A stretch of DNA of 64,000 nucleotides from a bacterium (GTDB lineage: Bacteria > Hydrothermota > Tepidihabitantia > SM23-42 > JAOAFX01). The notes under the pieces are model-generated. The model was not told the origin of the DNA and did not search any database. It worked only from the letters and a program-made list of their open reading frames with translations. Below are positions 1 through 7,240 of this stretch, piece after piece. Each line of letters begins with the position of its first letter. Position 1 is the stretch's first letter. The stretch spans positions 1-64,000 of the forward strand of contig DASVHD010000012.1 of the NCBI GenBank assembly GCA_036382775.1, in the 5' to 3' direction. The translations under genes were made by a program, and so were the position numbers.

Positions 1-132
1 CTAAACGGCAAGCGTGGGGAAATCATTCAGAGGCGAACAGAAAAACTGGCTCTGGCCAGGGTCAAACGGTCGGAATATTATAACCAATTTTCCACCTTAA
101 ATCCGACCCCTGTTTTGTCCGATTCCCGCTGA
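1..132 (+). CDS. C-terminal end of an unidentified protein, cut by the window edge
   Basis: Frame 1 is open from the first base to a TGA at 130-132 and encodes 43 basic residues (for example RTEKLALARVKRSEYYNQ). The gene would begin to the left of the window. The tail resembles ends of some transposase-like proteins, but I cannot name a family. It may also be a chance open stretch. The rest of 133-293 shows no convincing gene. Confidence 0.25.
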   Translation, partial: LNGKRGEIIQRRTEKLALARVKRSEYYNQFSTLNPTPVLSDSR

Positions 133-293
133 ACCAGTACAGCGGTACTACCCAGCCAGCCGGTAAACAAAATCAATATCCCGAACAAACGGCAAAAACG
201 AATAAATGACAATAGGCCTTTATTTGTTATAAGCATATATGTATTCAATCCTCCGGATCTATTACATGCATAATCCATGCCTGATAAAACCGC

Positions 294-384
294 AAAAAGT
301 TGTGATTTTTCTATCTATTCGGAGCGAGAGGTGTCTCAGCTGTTAAACCTGTCTCAAAACGATACAATGAATAAATCCTCCAAT
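294..384 (+). repeat. Direct repeat C, copy 1
   Basis: About 90 bases that recur at 4896-4986 with only scattered differences, in the same orientation. The two copies flank the giant repeat-protein gene. Each contains the heptamer TGTCTCA twice, 18 bases apart (332-338 and 350-356 here). The remaining bases to 481 are AT-rich and hold no gene I can support. Confidence 0.85.
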
Positions 385-481
385 TACTAATTACGTAATC
401 GTATAATTACTTTCATTTATCCAGTGCCACGCAGAGGAACGCGGGTTTAGTGTTTACGTAGCAGTGAATCGATCGTTATCG

Positions 482-3400
482 TTATATCTTAAGCGCCTTC
501 ACTACGAACTGATGAGTTCTTTTGCTGCCTTCACGAACTTCCATCATCAGGAAATAAACACCCGGTGATAATTTGTCACCATAGCTGATCTTGTGATATC
601 CAGGCGAAAATGTTCCTTCGCAGATCTTATCGATCAATCGGCCCGAAATATCATAAACCAGCAACTTCATCCACGCCGGCGCGGGTAATGCCAACCTGAT
701 CACGCCTTTTTCATAAAATGGATTGGGGACAAAACCGGTCAGGGAGAATTCCGTAGGCACTGCGTTCGCAGGAGTTTCCATGATGCTGAGCGCTTCGATG
801 ACAAAAGAATCGCTGGTATAGAAGATCGCAGTATTGCTGCTGTTCGTGAGTTTTATCCGGGCGTCCATGGACGTTGCACCGCTCGGTATAGTCCACTCAT
901 AATTACCCTGATTTGTCAGGTTGGCAACGATCTGAGTATAGCTGCCACCGCCATCCAGGGAATACCCCAGGGTGACCTGCGCAATGCCGCCAAGCTGGTT
1001 CCACGTAATATAGTACTTGCGTGATGTGAACCATACATTGCCCAGAGCCGGTGAGGTGATAGCGAGTATCGGAGGAATAATGTTAAACGTATCACTCAGT
1101 CCACAAACCGAAGGAAGCGCCGTATTGGCAACCTTTATCCTGCTTACATATGAGAAGACTTCTGGTAGCGTCCATTCGTAATAACCGGAGTTTGTGACAT
1201 TCGTCGCGATTGACGTCCACGTCTGTCCACCGTTCAGAGAATAGGAAATATCAGCATTGCTGAAGGAACCGACGGTCCGCCATGTAATGTAGTATTTCCT
1301 GCCGGAAATAAAGATATCGGCAGATGTCGGCGTGGTTATATCTATTATCTGTGGATGTATTGAGAAAAGTTCACTTTCATCATTGACAATCGGATTTTGG
1401 ACGTTGATAACCTTTACCAGACAGACATCGGAGCTGACAGTTGGTGCCGTCCACTCGTAGCTGCCGCTATTGGTAACGTTGTTAACGATGTTTATCCAGC
1501 TGCCGCCGTTATCCGTTGAATACTGGATATTCACCGTCGCGATGGTTCCAGCCCATTGCCAGACGATAAAATATTTCCTACCCGAGATCATGTGGTCGCC
1601 GGTTTTTGGCGAAGTGACATTGATCATCTGCAGGGGGATCTGGAATATATCGCTCTGATCATAGACCGCGAGATTACTGTAGTTGGTGACTTTGACCACA
1701 CAGTTATTCGAAGGCGTATTGGGAATGGTCCATTCATAACTGCCGGAATTAGTAACGGTCTCAATGATCGTGTTCCAGACATTGCCACCATCGGTCGAAT
1801 ATTCTATCTTAACATTCGCAAATGCGCCGGTATACCACCAGGTAATGTAGTATTTGCGGCCGATTATCCACTGGACGTTCAGAGCGGGTGATGTCACAGT
1901 TATCGTCTGCGGAATTATGGCAAAAGTATCGCTCCAGCCAAAACAGTCAGTATTGGCGGCGTTTATTACCCGAACGACCGCGAGATCGGTTGGCGTATTG
2001 GGAATGGTCCATTCATAGTATTGGCTGTTAGATATATTGGTCGCGACCTGAGTCCAGTTCAAACCGCCGTCGATCGAGTATTCGATATTGACCAAAGCAA
2101 ATTCTCCCTGGTAATCCCACGTAACGTAATACTTCCTGCCGACAATGAAATCATCACTGGCTATCGGATAGGTGACATTTATTGTCTGTGGCCATATGGT
2201 GAAAGTCTCGCTGATGGCTTCAACGCCGGGATTTTCATAGTTTCTGATGCGTATCAGACACTCATTAGAGGGAGCATTCGGGATCGTCCATTCGTACTCA
2301 CCGTCATTGGTTGTCGGGGACACGATATTTACCCAACTGAAACCGCCGTCATAGGAATAATCGATTACGGCACTTACAAAAGTACCGTTCGTTTTCCAGA
2401 TAATGAAATATTTCTTACCTACGACCCAATAGCTTGCCGCCGTCGGGTATAATATCTGGATCTGCTGGTGAACTATTGAAAAATACCCGCTTTCAAAAAA
2501 ATCGGAGCCACTGGTGTTTTGGACCCTGATCCGGCAACTATCGGTCGTATAATTCGGGACGTCCCACAAATAACTGCGCTGGGTATTACTCACCGTGGCA
2601 ATACTGATCCAGGGACCGTTGTTGATTGAATATGAGATGGTTACCTGATTGGGCGCTGTAAAATTCTTACTGTACCAGGTTATAGGGCACTTTGCGCCGA
2701 CCAGGAATGTATCGCAACTAAGCGGCGCGAGAACTCTGATCTGATATGGTATGAGCGAAGACGTATCCGCGATAACGAATTGATCGCTTGCGTCCCATAT
2801 AGCTGAATTTTGTGCATTACCGACGTTTATAACGGCATTCGTCAGCGGAAAAGTATCGCAAGTCCATACATAATAGCCGGTATTCGGCGCGGACAATGTG
2901 ATATTCCCCAGCGTATATGTTATCCATACGTTCGGGAACCCGCCGGCCCATTTCCACCTTATCGGATGCTTGTTTTTAATGAAGAACGTATCTACCAATG
3001 CTGGTCTGGTGACTGTGATCGTACCGTCACCTATCACGAATGTCGTATCACTCATGTCGTAACAGTCAATGTCGCTCGTATTTATTACTTTCAAAAGGCA
3101 GGTCGCCCAGACGCAGCTCGGGACTTCCCACAAATAATCGCCATCGTTAGCCGTACTGGCTATGATCGTCTGCCAGTTCAGGCCGCCGTCGATCGAATAC
3201 TGCAGCATCACATTGGCAAAGCTTCCATTTGCATTCCAGTTAATCTGCATGCTGTCGCCCTCAATGAGAAATTCACCGCCGTTCGGATGGGTCACGGTTA
3301 TGGTCGGTCGCACAATCCTGAAAACTTCGCTCAGATCATAGCTGTTCGCGTCGTCGTTACTGGTTATCTTTATACCGCAGGAATCGGAAATATAATAAGG

Positions 3401-4774
3401 CAACGTAACAATATAGCTACCGTCATTGGCAGTGCCGGCAGTGATCAGCCACCACTGTACTCCGGATTGGGTCTTATACCATAGTTCAAGTTTCACACTG
3501 CTCACGTTGCCGCGCCAGTTCCAATGGATGGGATAGATTTCGCCGGCTACCAGAGATTTTCCGCTGTCCGGGTCGAATATAGAAAATGTCGGGATCTGGA
3601 CCGTGAAATTGCCATCACTTGCATCCCAGCAGTTGATATCGGCAGTATTTGTTATCTTGACGCGGCACTGATTCGATGGAATATTGGGAACCGTCCAGAC
3701 ATAATCACCATCATTTGTCGTCGATGCCACGATCTGATTCCAGTTTAGACCGCCATCCGAAGAGTACTCAAGCTTGACTGCGCTGATCGTACCGGTCCAG
3801 TACCAGTGTATCGGGCAGAGGTCTCCCACGACATAATTCTCCCCTCCATTAGGTGTTATGACCTGTAATCCGGTCGACAATATCGAGAAATTCGCATCGC
3901 TCATGTCAACACAGCCTGGATCTGCCGTATTTGACACCTGGACGCGGCAGTTATTGGAAGGCGTGTTTGGGGCAGTCCAGAGATAGCTTCCGTCATTTGG
4001 CGTAGAACCGACGATCGAAATCCATGTCGAACCGGCATCAGTCGAATAGTCTATCTTTACATTCACAATACTACCGGTCCAATCCCAATAAATTGGATAG
4101 GAATATCCGGCAGTATAACCTTCGCTGCCGTTAGGCGCGATCACCGTGATCGTATTGGACGAAATAGTAAAATCACCATCGCTTGTACCATAGCAATTCG
4201 CGTCAGTTGTGTTAGTAATTTTGATACGGCAGTTCGGCGAAGGGGCATTGGGAACCTGCCAGATATATTCACCGTCGTTTGGCGTCGATGCAATAACCGT
4301 TGTCCAGGAACTCCCGCTGTTCGTTGAGTACTCGATCATGACATTGGTAAACTGACCGGTCCAATCCCAGTGGATCGGGAAGTATTCGCTGATCCTTATG
4401 ACATTACCTCCATCAGGTTTCTTGACATCGATCGTCGGACGCGCGACAGTAAAACTACCGTCGCTGAGATCATTAATGGCAGGATTTGCAACACTCGCTA
4501 CTCTTACAAAACAGTTTGTCGAAACGGTATTAGGGATCGTCCACAAATAATCACCATCATTTGAGGTTGATGATGCAATAAGGAGCCAGTTACCACCCCC
4601 GTCGGTCGAATACGCGATCTCTACGTTGGTAATTGTTCCTTCCCAGTTCCAATGAACCGGATGTTTATTGCCAACAATCCACGATTCGCCTCCATTAGGC
4701 ATTGTAACAGTGATACCTTGTCCCACGGCTACAACCATGGATATCAATACTAAAACAATCATCTTTTTAAACAT
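482..4774 (-). CDS. Giant secreted surface protein with 14 tandem Ig-like repeats and a C-terminal sorting domain
   Basis: The 1430-residue product starts with a signal peptide (residues 1 to about 20). Fourteen repeats of roughly 95 residues follow. Each opens with a variant of ITVTxPNGGE, then a G..YPI.W.W core, S.DGG..W, NDG.Y.W..P and CR.....N, like the beta-sandwich repeats of Kre9/Knh1-type and other bacterial surface proteins. The last 85 residues (NPF, VYDISGRL, LSPGVYF) match a Por-secretion (type A) sorting or FlgD-like domain. It is probably an exported adhesin or surface layer component. The start has an AAGGAGG ribosome site at 4780-4786. Repeats 1-6 keep the NGGE-type motif, while repeats 9-14 share a GRKYYITW motif, suggesting two rounds of duplication. 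Confidence 0.85.
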   Translation of the reverse strand: MFKKMIVLVLISMVVAVGQGITVTMPNGGESWIVGNKHPVHWNWEGTITNVEIAYSTDGGGNWLLIASSTSNDGDYLWTIPNTVSTNCFVRVASVANPAINDLSDGSFTVARPTIDVKKPDGGNVIRISEYFPIHWDWTGQFTNVMIEYSTNSGSSWTTVIASTPNDGEYIWQVPNAPSPNCRIKITNTTDANCYGTSDGDFTISSNTITVIAPNGSEGYTAGYSYPIYWDWTGSIVNVKIDYSTDAGSTWISIVGSTPNDGSYLWTAPNTPSNNCRVQVSNTADPGCVDMSDANFSILSTGLQVITPNGGENYVVGDLCPIHWYWTGTISAVKLEYSSDGGLNWNQIVASTTNDGDYVWTVPNIPSNQCRVKITNTADINCWDASDGNFTVQIPTFSIFDPDSGKSLVAGEIYPIHWNWRGNVSSVKLELWYKTQSGVQWWLITAGTANDGSYIVTLPYYISDSCGIKITSNDDANSYDLSEVFRIVRPTITVTHPNGGEFLIEGDSMQINWNANGSFANVMLQYSIDGGLNWQTIIASTANDGDYLWEVPSCVWATCLLKVINTSDIDCYDMSDTTFVIGDGTITVTRPALVDTFFIKNKHPIRWKWAGGFPNVWITYTLGNITLSAPNTGYYVWTCDTFPLTNAVINVGNAQNSAIWDASDQFVIADTSSLIPYQIRVLAPLSCDTFLVGAKCPITWYSKNFTAPNQVTISYSINNGPWISIATVSNTQRSYLWDVPNYTTDSCRIRVQNTSGSDFFESGYFSIVHQQIQILYPTAASYWVVGKKYFIIWKTNGTFVSAVIDYSYDGGFSWVNIVSPTTNDGEYEWTIPNAPSNECLIRIRNYENPGVEAISETFTIWPQTINVTYPIASDDFIVGRKYYVTWDYQGEFALVNIEYSIDGGLNWTQVATNISNSQYYEWTIPNTPTDLAVVRVINAANTDCFGWSDTFAIIPQTITVTSPALNVQWIIGRKYYITWWYTGAFANVKIEYSTDGGNVWNTIIETVTNSGSYEWTIPNTPSNNCVVKVTNYSNLAVYDQSDIFQIPLQMINVTSPKTGDHMISGRKYFIVWQWAGTIATVNIQYSTDNGGSWINIVNNVTNSGSYEWTAPTVSSDVCLVKVINVQNPIVNDESELFSIHPQIIDITTPTSADIFISGRKYYITWRTVGSFSNADISYSLNGGQTWTSIATNVTNSGYYEWTLPEVFSYVSRIKVANTALPSVCGLSDTFNIIPPILAITSPALGNVWFTSRKYYITWNQLGGIAQVTLGYSLDGGGSYTQIVANLTNQGNYEWTIPSGATSMDARIKLTNSSNTAIFYTSDSFVIEALSIMETPANAVPTEFSLTGFVPNPFYEKGVIRLALPAPAWMKLLVYDISGRLIDKICEGTFSPGYHKISYGDKLSPGVYFLMMEVREGSKRTHQFVVKALKI

Positions 4775-4827
4775 AACAACCTCCTTGTTCTATAAAACTA
4801 TAGCTTTATAGTTTTACAGCTATATAA

Positions 4828-4855
4828 AATATAACCATTCACGCGGTATTGTCAA
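4828..4855 (-). promoter_or_regulatory. Promoter of the giant repeat-protein gene
   Basis: On the minus strand TTGACA (4850-4855), a 16-base spacer and TATATT (4828-4833). The predicted 5' leader is about 47 bases and holds a perfect 9-bp hairpin (AAAACTATA, loop GCTT, TATAGTTTT; 4794-4815) before the Shine-Dalgarno site. Confidence 0.7.
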
Positions 4856-4895
4856 TATCTCGATTGAATGCATAATATATTCCCAAAACGCTCAT

Positions 4896-4986
4896 AAAAA
4901 CTTACGATTTTTCTATCTATTCGGAACGAAAGGTGTCTCAGCTGTTAAACCTGTCTCAAAACGATACACCGGTCAAATCCTCCAGT
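4896..4986 (+). repeat. Direct repeat C, copy 2
   Basis: Second copy of the 90-base repeat at 294-384, with the TGTCTCA pair at 4934-4940 and 4952-4958. Here it ends two bases before the -35 hexamer of the downstream LamG gene, while copy 1 has no promoter after it. Confidence 0.85.
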
Positions 4987-4988
4987 GC

Positions 4989-5016
4989 TTGACATTATTT
5001 TTCACGCAGATATAAT
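4989..5016 (+). promoter_or_regulatory. Promoter of the LamG-like gene
   Basis: TTGACA (4989-4994), a 16-base spacer and TATAAT (5011-5016). The start ATG is 21 bases past the -10, leaving a short leader with GAGGTGAG as ribosome site. Confidence 0.75.
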
Positions 5017-5037
5017 TATCAGCGAGGTGAGAATACC

Positions 5038-6033
5038 ATGATAGTTGACACACTTTTATTATCCACCGTTTTAATGATCTCCAGCGGTTTTGCTTTTGAA
5101 AATGACGCGCACACGGTCGCTTTGTGGCATTGCGACGAGGGCAGCGGGAATATTCTCAGGGACGCGAGCGGCAACGATCATGACGGCGAATTGAACGGCG
5201 GCGCCGGCTGGGACACAAAGGGCGCCTCCGGATCGTGCCTTTCGCTGGATGGCATCAATGATTATGTCGAAGTACCTACAAAGGACGATCTTATTCCGTT
5301 GAAGGAATTGACCCTTGAACTCTGGGTCAAGATCTCGGACTATCCTCCCACTCATTTCGCCCTTCTGTCCAAATCAGACAATTACCACGGCGGCAGCGGA
5401 TATTTATGGGGAATTGAAAATACCGGCAAACCCAAATGCTATTTTAGAACCACCGACTGGAAATTTTCGCAGACCCAGGTGCCTCTTGATGAATGGGTAT
5501 ACTTAGCCGTGACGATAAGCCAAAAAAAGCTGCGGTATTATCTGAATGGCAAGGAAACTGACCATTTCGCTGTAGATACCAAAAACGATAACGCCTCCAC
5601 GGAACTAAAAAACAACGATTTTCCGCTGATCATCGGTCGCACGGAGAATACCAATATTTATTTTTTGAATGGCCTGCTCGATGAGATACGAATATCCGAC
5701 ATCGTCCGTTCAGCCAAAGAAATCAACGACACATGGCTGCGCAATAAAGGTTTTAAACAAAAAACGTCTGTCATATTCCTGAAAAACGGTGATAAAATTT
5801 CCGGTGAAATAATAACGCCGGTCAAAATCGCATTTGAGACACCATACGGATTATTGGATGTGCCACTTATAGAAATAACAACGGTCGAATTTGGAGACAA
5901 TCCAGGAACCGACCTGATGATAGTCCCTTCCGGGCAGTTCCAGGGTTCAGCTAAGGCAGATTCTTTCTATATTCAGAGCGATTACGGAAAGATGACAGTC
6001 CGCAAAGAGCAGATCCAAAGAATAGAACATTAA
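5038..6033 (+). CDS. Secreted LamG/concanavalin-like protein with two C-terminal small beta repeats
   Basis: 331 residues. A signal peptide covers about residues 1-20. Residues about 28-230 form a LamG-type jellyroll (WHCDEGSGN, LDGINDYVEVP, LTLELWVK, LDEIRIS), which usually binds sugars or calcium. The last 90 residues hold two related short units, one around FLKNGDKISGEI and VPLIEITTVEF, the other around PSGQFQGSAKA and VRKEQIQRIEH, resembling small barrels seen after LamG domains. The gene diverges from the giant repeat protein and both are probably exported. The ligand is unknown. Confidence 0.75.
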   Translation: MIVDTLLLSTVLMISSGFAFENDAHTVALWHCDEGSGNILRDASGNDHDGELNGGAGWDTKGASGSCLSLDGINDYVEVPTKDDLIPLKELTLELWVKISDYPPTHFALLSKSDNYHGGSGYLWGIENTGKPKCYFRTTDWKFSQTQVPLDEWVYLAVTISQKKLRYYLNGKETDHFAVDTKNDNASTELKNNDFPLIIGRTENTNIYFLNGLLDEIRISDIVRSAKEINDTWLRNKGFKQKTSVIFLKNGDKISGEIITPVKIAFETPYGLLDVPLIEITTVEFGDNPGTDLMIVPSGQFQGSAKADSFYIQSDYGKMTVRKEQIQRIEH

Positions 6034-6062
6034 GTCCTTTTACCCTTAATTATTTTTAGGTA

Positions 6063-6120
6063 GTTCTCGACCCGCCAAATAGTGTGGCGGGCTCGAATAG
6101 TATTAACCTTCGAGTAGATT
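6063..6120. repeat. Palindromic repeat B, copy 1
   Basis: Matches 10603-10657 and, inverted, 19999-20057: GTTCTCGAC, a variable hairpin arm, GCTCGAA, AGTAT and CCTTCGAGTA. This copy has an internal CCCGCC/GGCGGG stem. Because it follows the LamG gene it could act as a terminator-like hairpin. Confidence 0.7.
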
Positions 6121-6135
6121 TTGTGTTCCTTACCG

Positions 6136-6181
6136 GGAATTAACTCGTAAGAGTTTTATAAAAGCCTTACGGCTTAACTCC
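6136..6181. repeat. Palindromic repeat A, copy 1
   Basis: A 46-base near-perfect dyad centred on TTTTATAAAA with CGTAAG/CTTACG and TTAA arms. Copies are at 10544-10589 and, inverted, 24547-24590. It lies just after repeat B. Confidence 0.75.
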
Positions 6182-6234
6182 ATGACATTGAATAACCCAA
6201 TTTCCAATTACATAATTACCGATTACTTAATAAC

Positions 6235-7062
6235 TTATTTTTTCTCCTTTTCCAGCGCCACGCCGATGGGCGTGATCGAGGTTGTATGGGGCGGCCCCTC
6301 CCATCCCCAGTGCGACAATACCAAGGGAATGAAAATAACATTGGGATCGAACGGATCCTGGATAAATCCGGGTATGGAAAATCCGATCGCGACGTAATCA
6401 CTGTATTTATCATAGATCACCTGACCGGAACCGCTCTGCCCGGACGTGCTCAGCGTAATTGCCAGGGAATCATAACAGGGAAATCCGTACGGGCTGCTGT
6501 CCGCTTCGACCCAATTCGTATCCGCACTCCACATGATGGTATCGTTTCTGTTATCATGCTTTGATACGATAGGGAATTTTAACAGTCTGATCATGCTCTT
6601 CTGCTGGATGAGTCCAAAACTGTCCAGCAGCCGGCTAAAAAACTTTTTGTTCTCGCGCCAGATCGTATCGAACGGAGTTTCAGTCCAATACTCTTTTTCC
6701 GGAGACAGCTGAACCAGGATCGTGTCATTCTTCGCGTCAAAAACATAAAGCGTCAGCCAGGCCATGCCGCTCGCGTCATAATCGTCAAAATAAGTAAAAT
6801 ATGCGAATTTACCCTGGCGCGACCAGCCGACCGGGAAGAACCTTGTCTCCATGAATGAGCCATACACGTTACTCGTATCACTGGCATCGACCGGCGGACT
6901 GTTATCATAAAAGCTGACTTCTTCAGGCTGCCGGTACATCATCGCCGATGTTTTCTGAGCCCACGCTGCTGGTGCCATGAAGATGATTGTGACAGTAACG
7001 GTGGTCGTGACTAAGATCATATTATGAAAATAACGTCGATACCTCATATACCCTTTTCGCAT
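6235..7062 (-). CDS. Secreted protein of unknown function
   Basis: 275 residues with a basic N-terminus, a hydrophobic segment (about residues 15-30) and a probable signal peptidase site after AAWA. The mature part is rich in Trp, Tyr, Asp and Ser and matches no family I recognise. A -10 element lies five bases before this ATG, so translation probably begins here on a leaderless message. A second in-frame ATG at 7047 has AAAAGGG before it and is the alternative start, giving a shorter signal peptide. Confidence 0.6.
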   Translation of the reverse strand: MRKGYMRYRRYFHNMILVTTTVTVTIIFMAPAAWAQKTSAMMYRQPEEVSFYDNSPPVDASDTSNVYGSFMETRFFPVGWSRQGKFAYFTYFDDYDASGMAWLTLYVFDAKNDTILVQLSPEKEYWTETPFDTIWRENKKFFSRLLDSFGLIQQKSMIRLLKFPIVSKHDNRNDTIMWSADTNWVEADSSPYGFPCYDSLAITLSTSGQSGSGQVIYDKYSDYVAIGFSIPGFIQDPFDPNVIFIPLVLSHWGWEGPPHTTSITPIGVALEKEKK

Positions 7063-7067
7063 TTATC

Positions 7068-7095
7068 ATTCTAATCTACGGATAGCCGTTGTCAA
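7068..7095 (-). promoter_or_regulatory. Promoter placing the start codon at the transcript end
   Basis: Minus strand TTGACA (7090-7095), 16-base spacer, TAGAAT (7068-7073), then five bases to the ATG at 7062. Confidence 0.65.
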
Positions 7096-7179
7096 CCAGT
7101 TGAATGTATTTGAGATTGCTTCGACTCCCTCGACAAACACGGGATCCTGCGATGACAGAACAACCGCGCCACGATAGCA

Positions 7180-7208
7180 TTGACAGAGCATGCTTTTCCG
7201 GGTATCAT
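7180..7208 (+). promoter_or_regulatory. Promoter of the GT4-GH130 operon
   Basis: TTGACA (7180-7185), a 17-base spacer and TATCAT (7203-7208). The expected transcript start is at or just before the ATG of the seven-codon ORF at 7217. Confidence 0.6.
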
Positions 7209-7216
7209 AGATAAAC

Positions 7217-7240
7217 ATGATGATCAATAGAAAGATATAG
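7217..7240 (+). other. Seven-codon ORF overlapping the start of the GT4 gene
   Basis: ATG at 7217 encodes MMINRKI and stops with TAG at 7238-7240. The last G of the stop is the first base of the GTG that starts the glycosyltransferase. With the -10 ending eight bases upstream this ATG would be close to the transcript end, so ribosomes could load here and re-initiate at 7240. The alternative is that it is only part of a short leader. Confidence 0.3.

Noticed and set aside
78-278. 66-residue frame on the minus strand near the left edge
   Set aside because: No ribosome site or motif, and it overlaps the open frame on the other strand.
1470-3748. Long open frames on the plus strand inside the giant repeat gene
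   Set aside because: They are antisense shadows that recur with the repeat period; no ribosome sites or family motifs.
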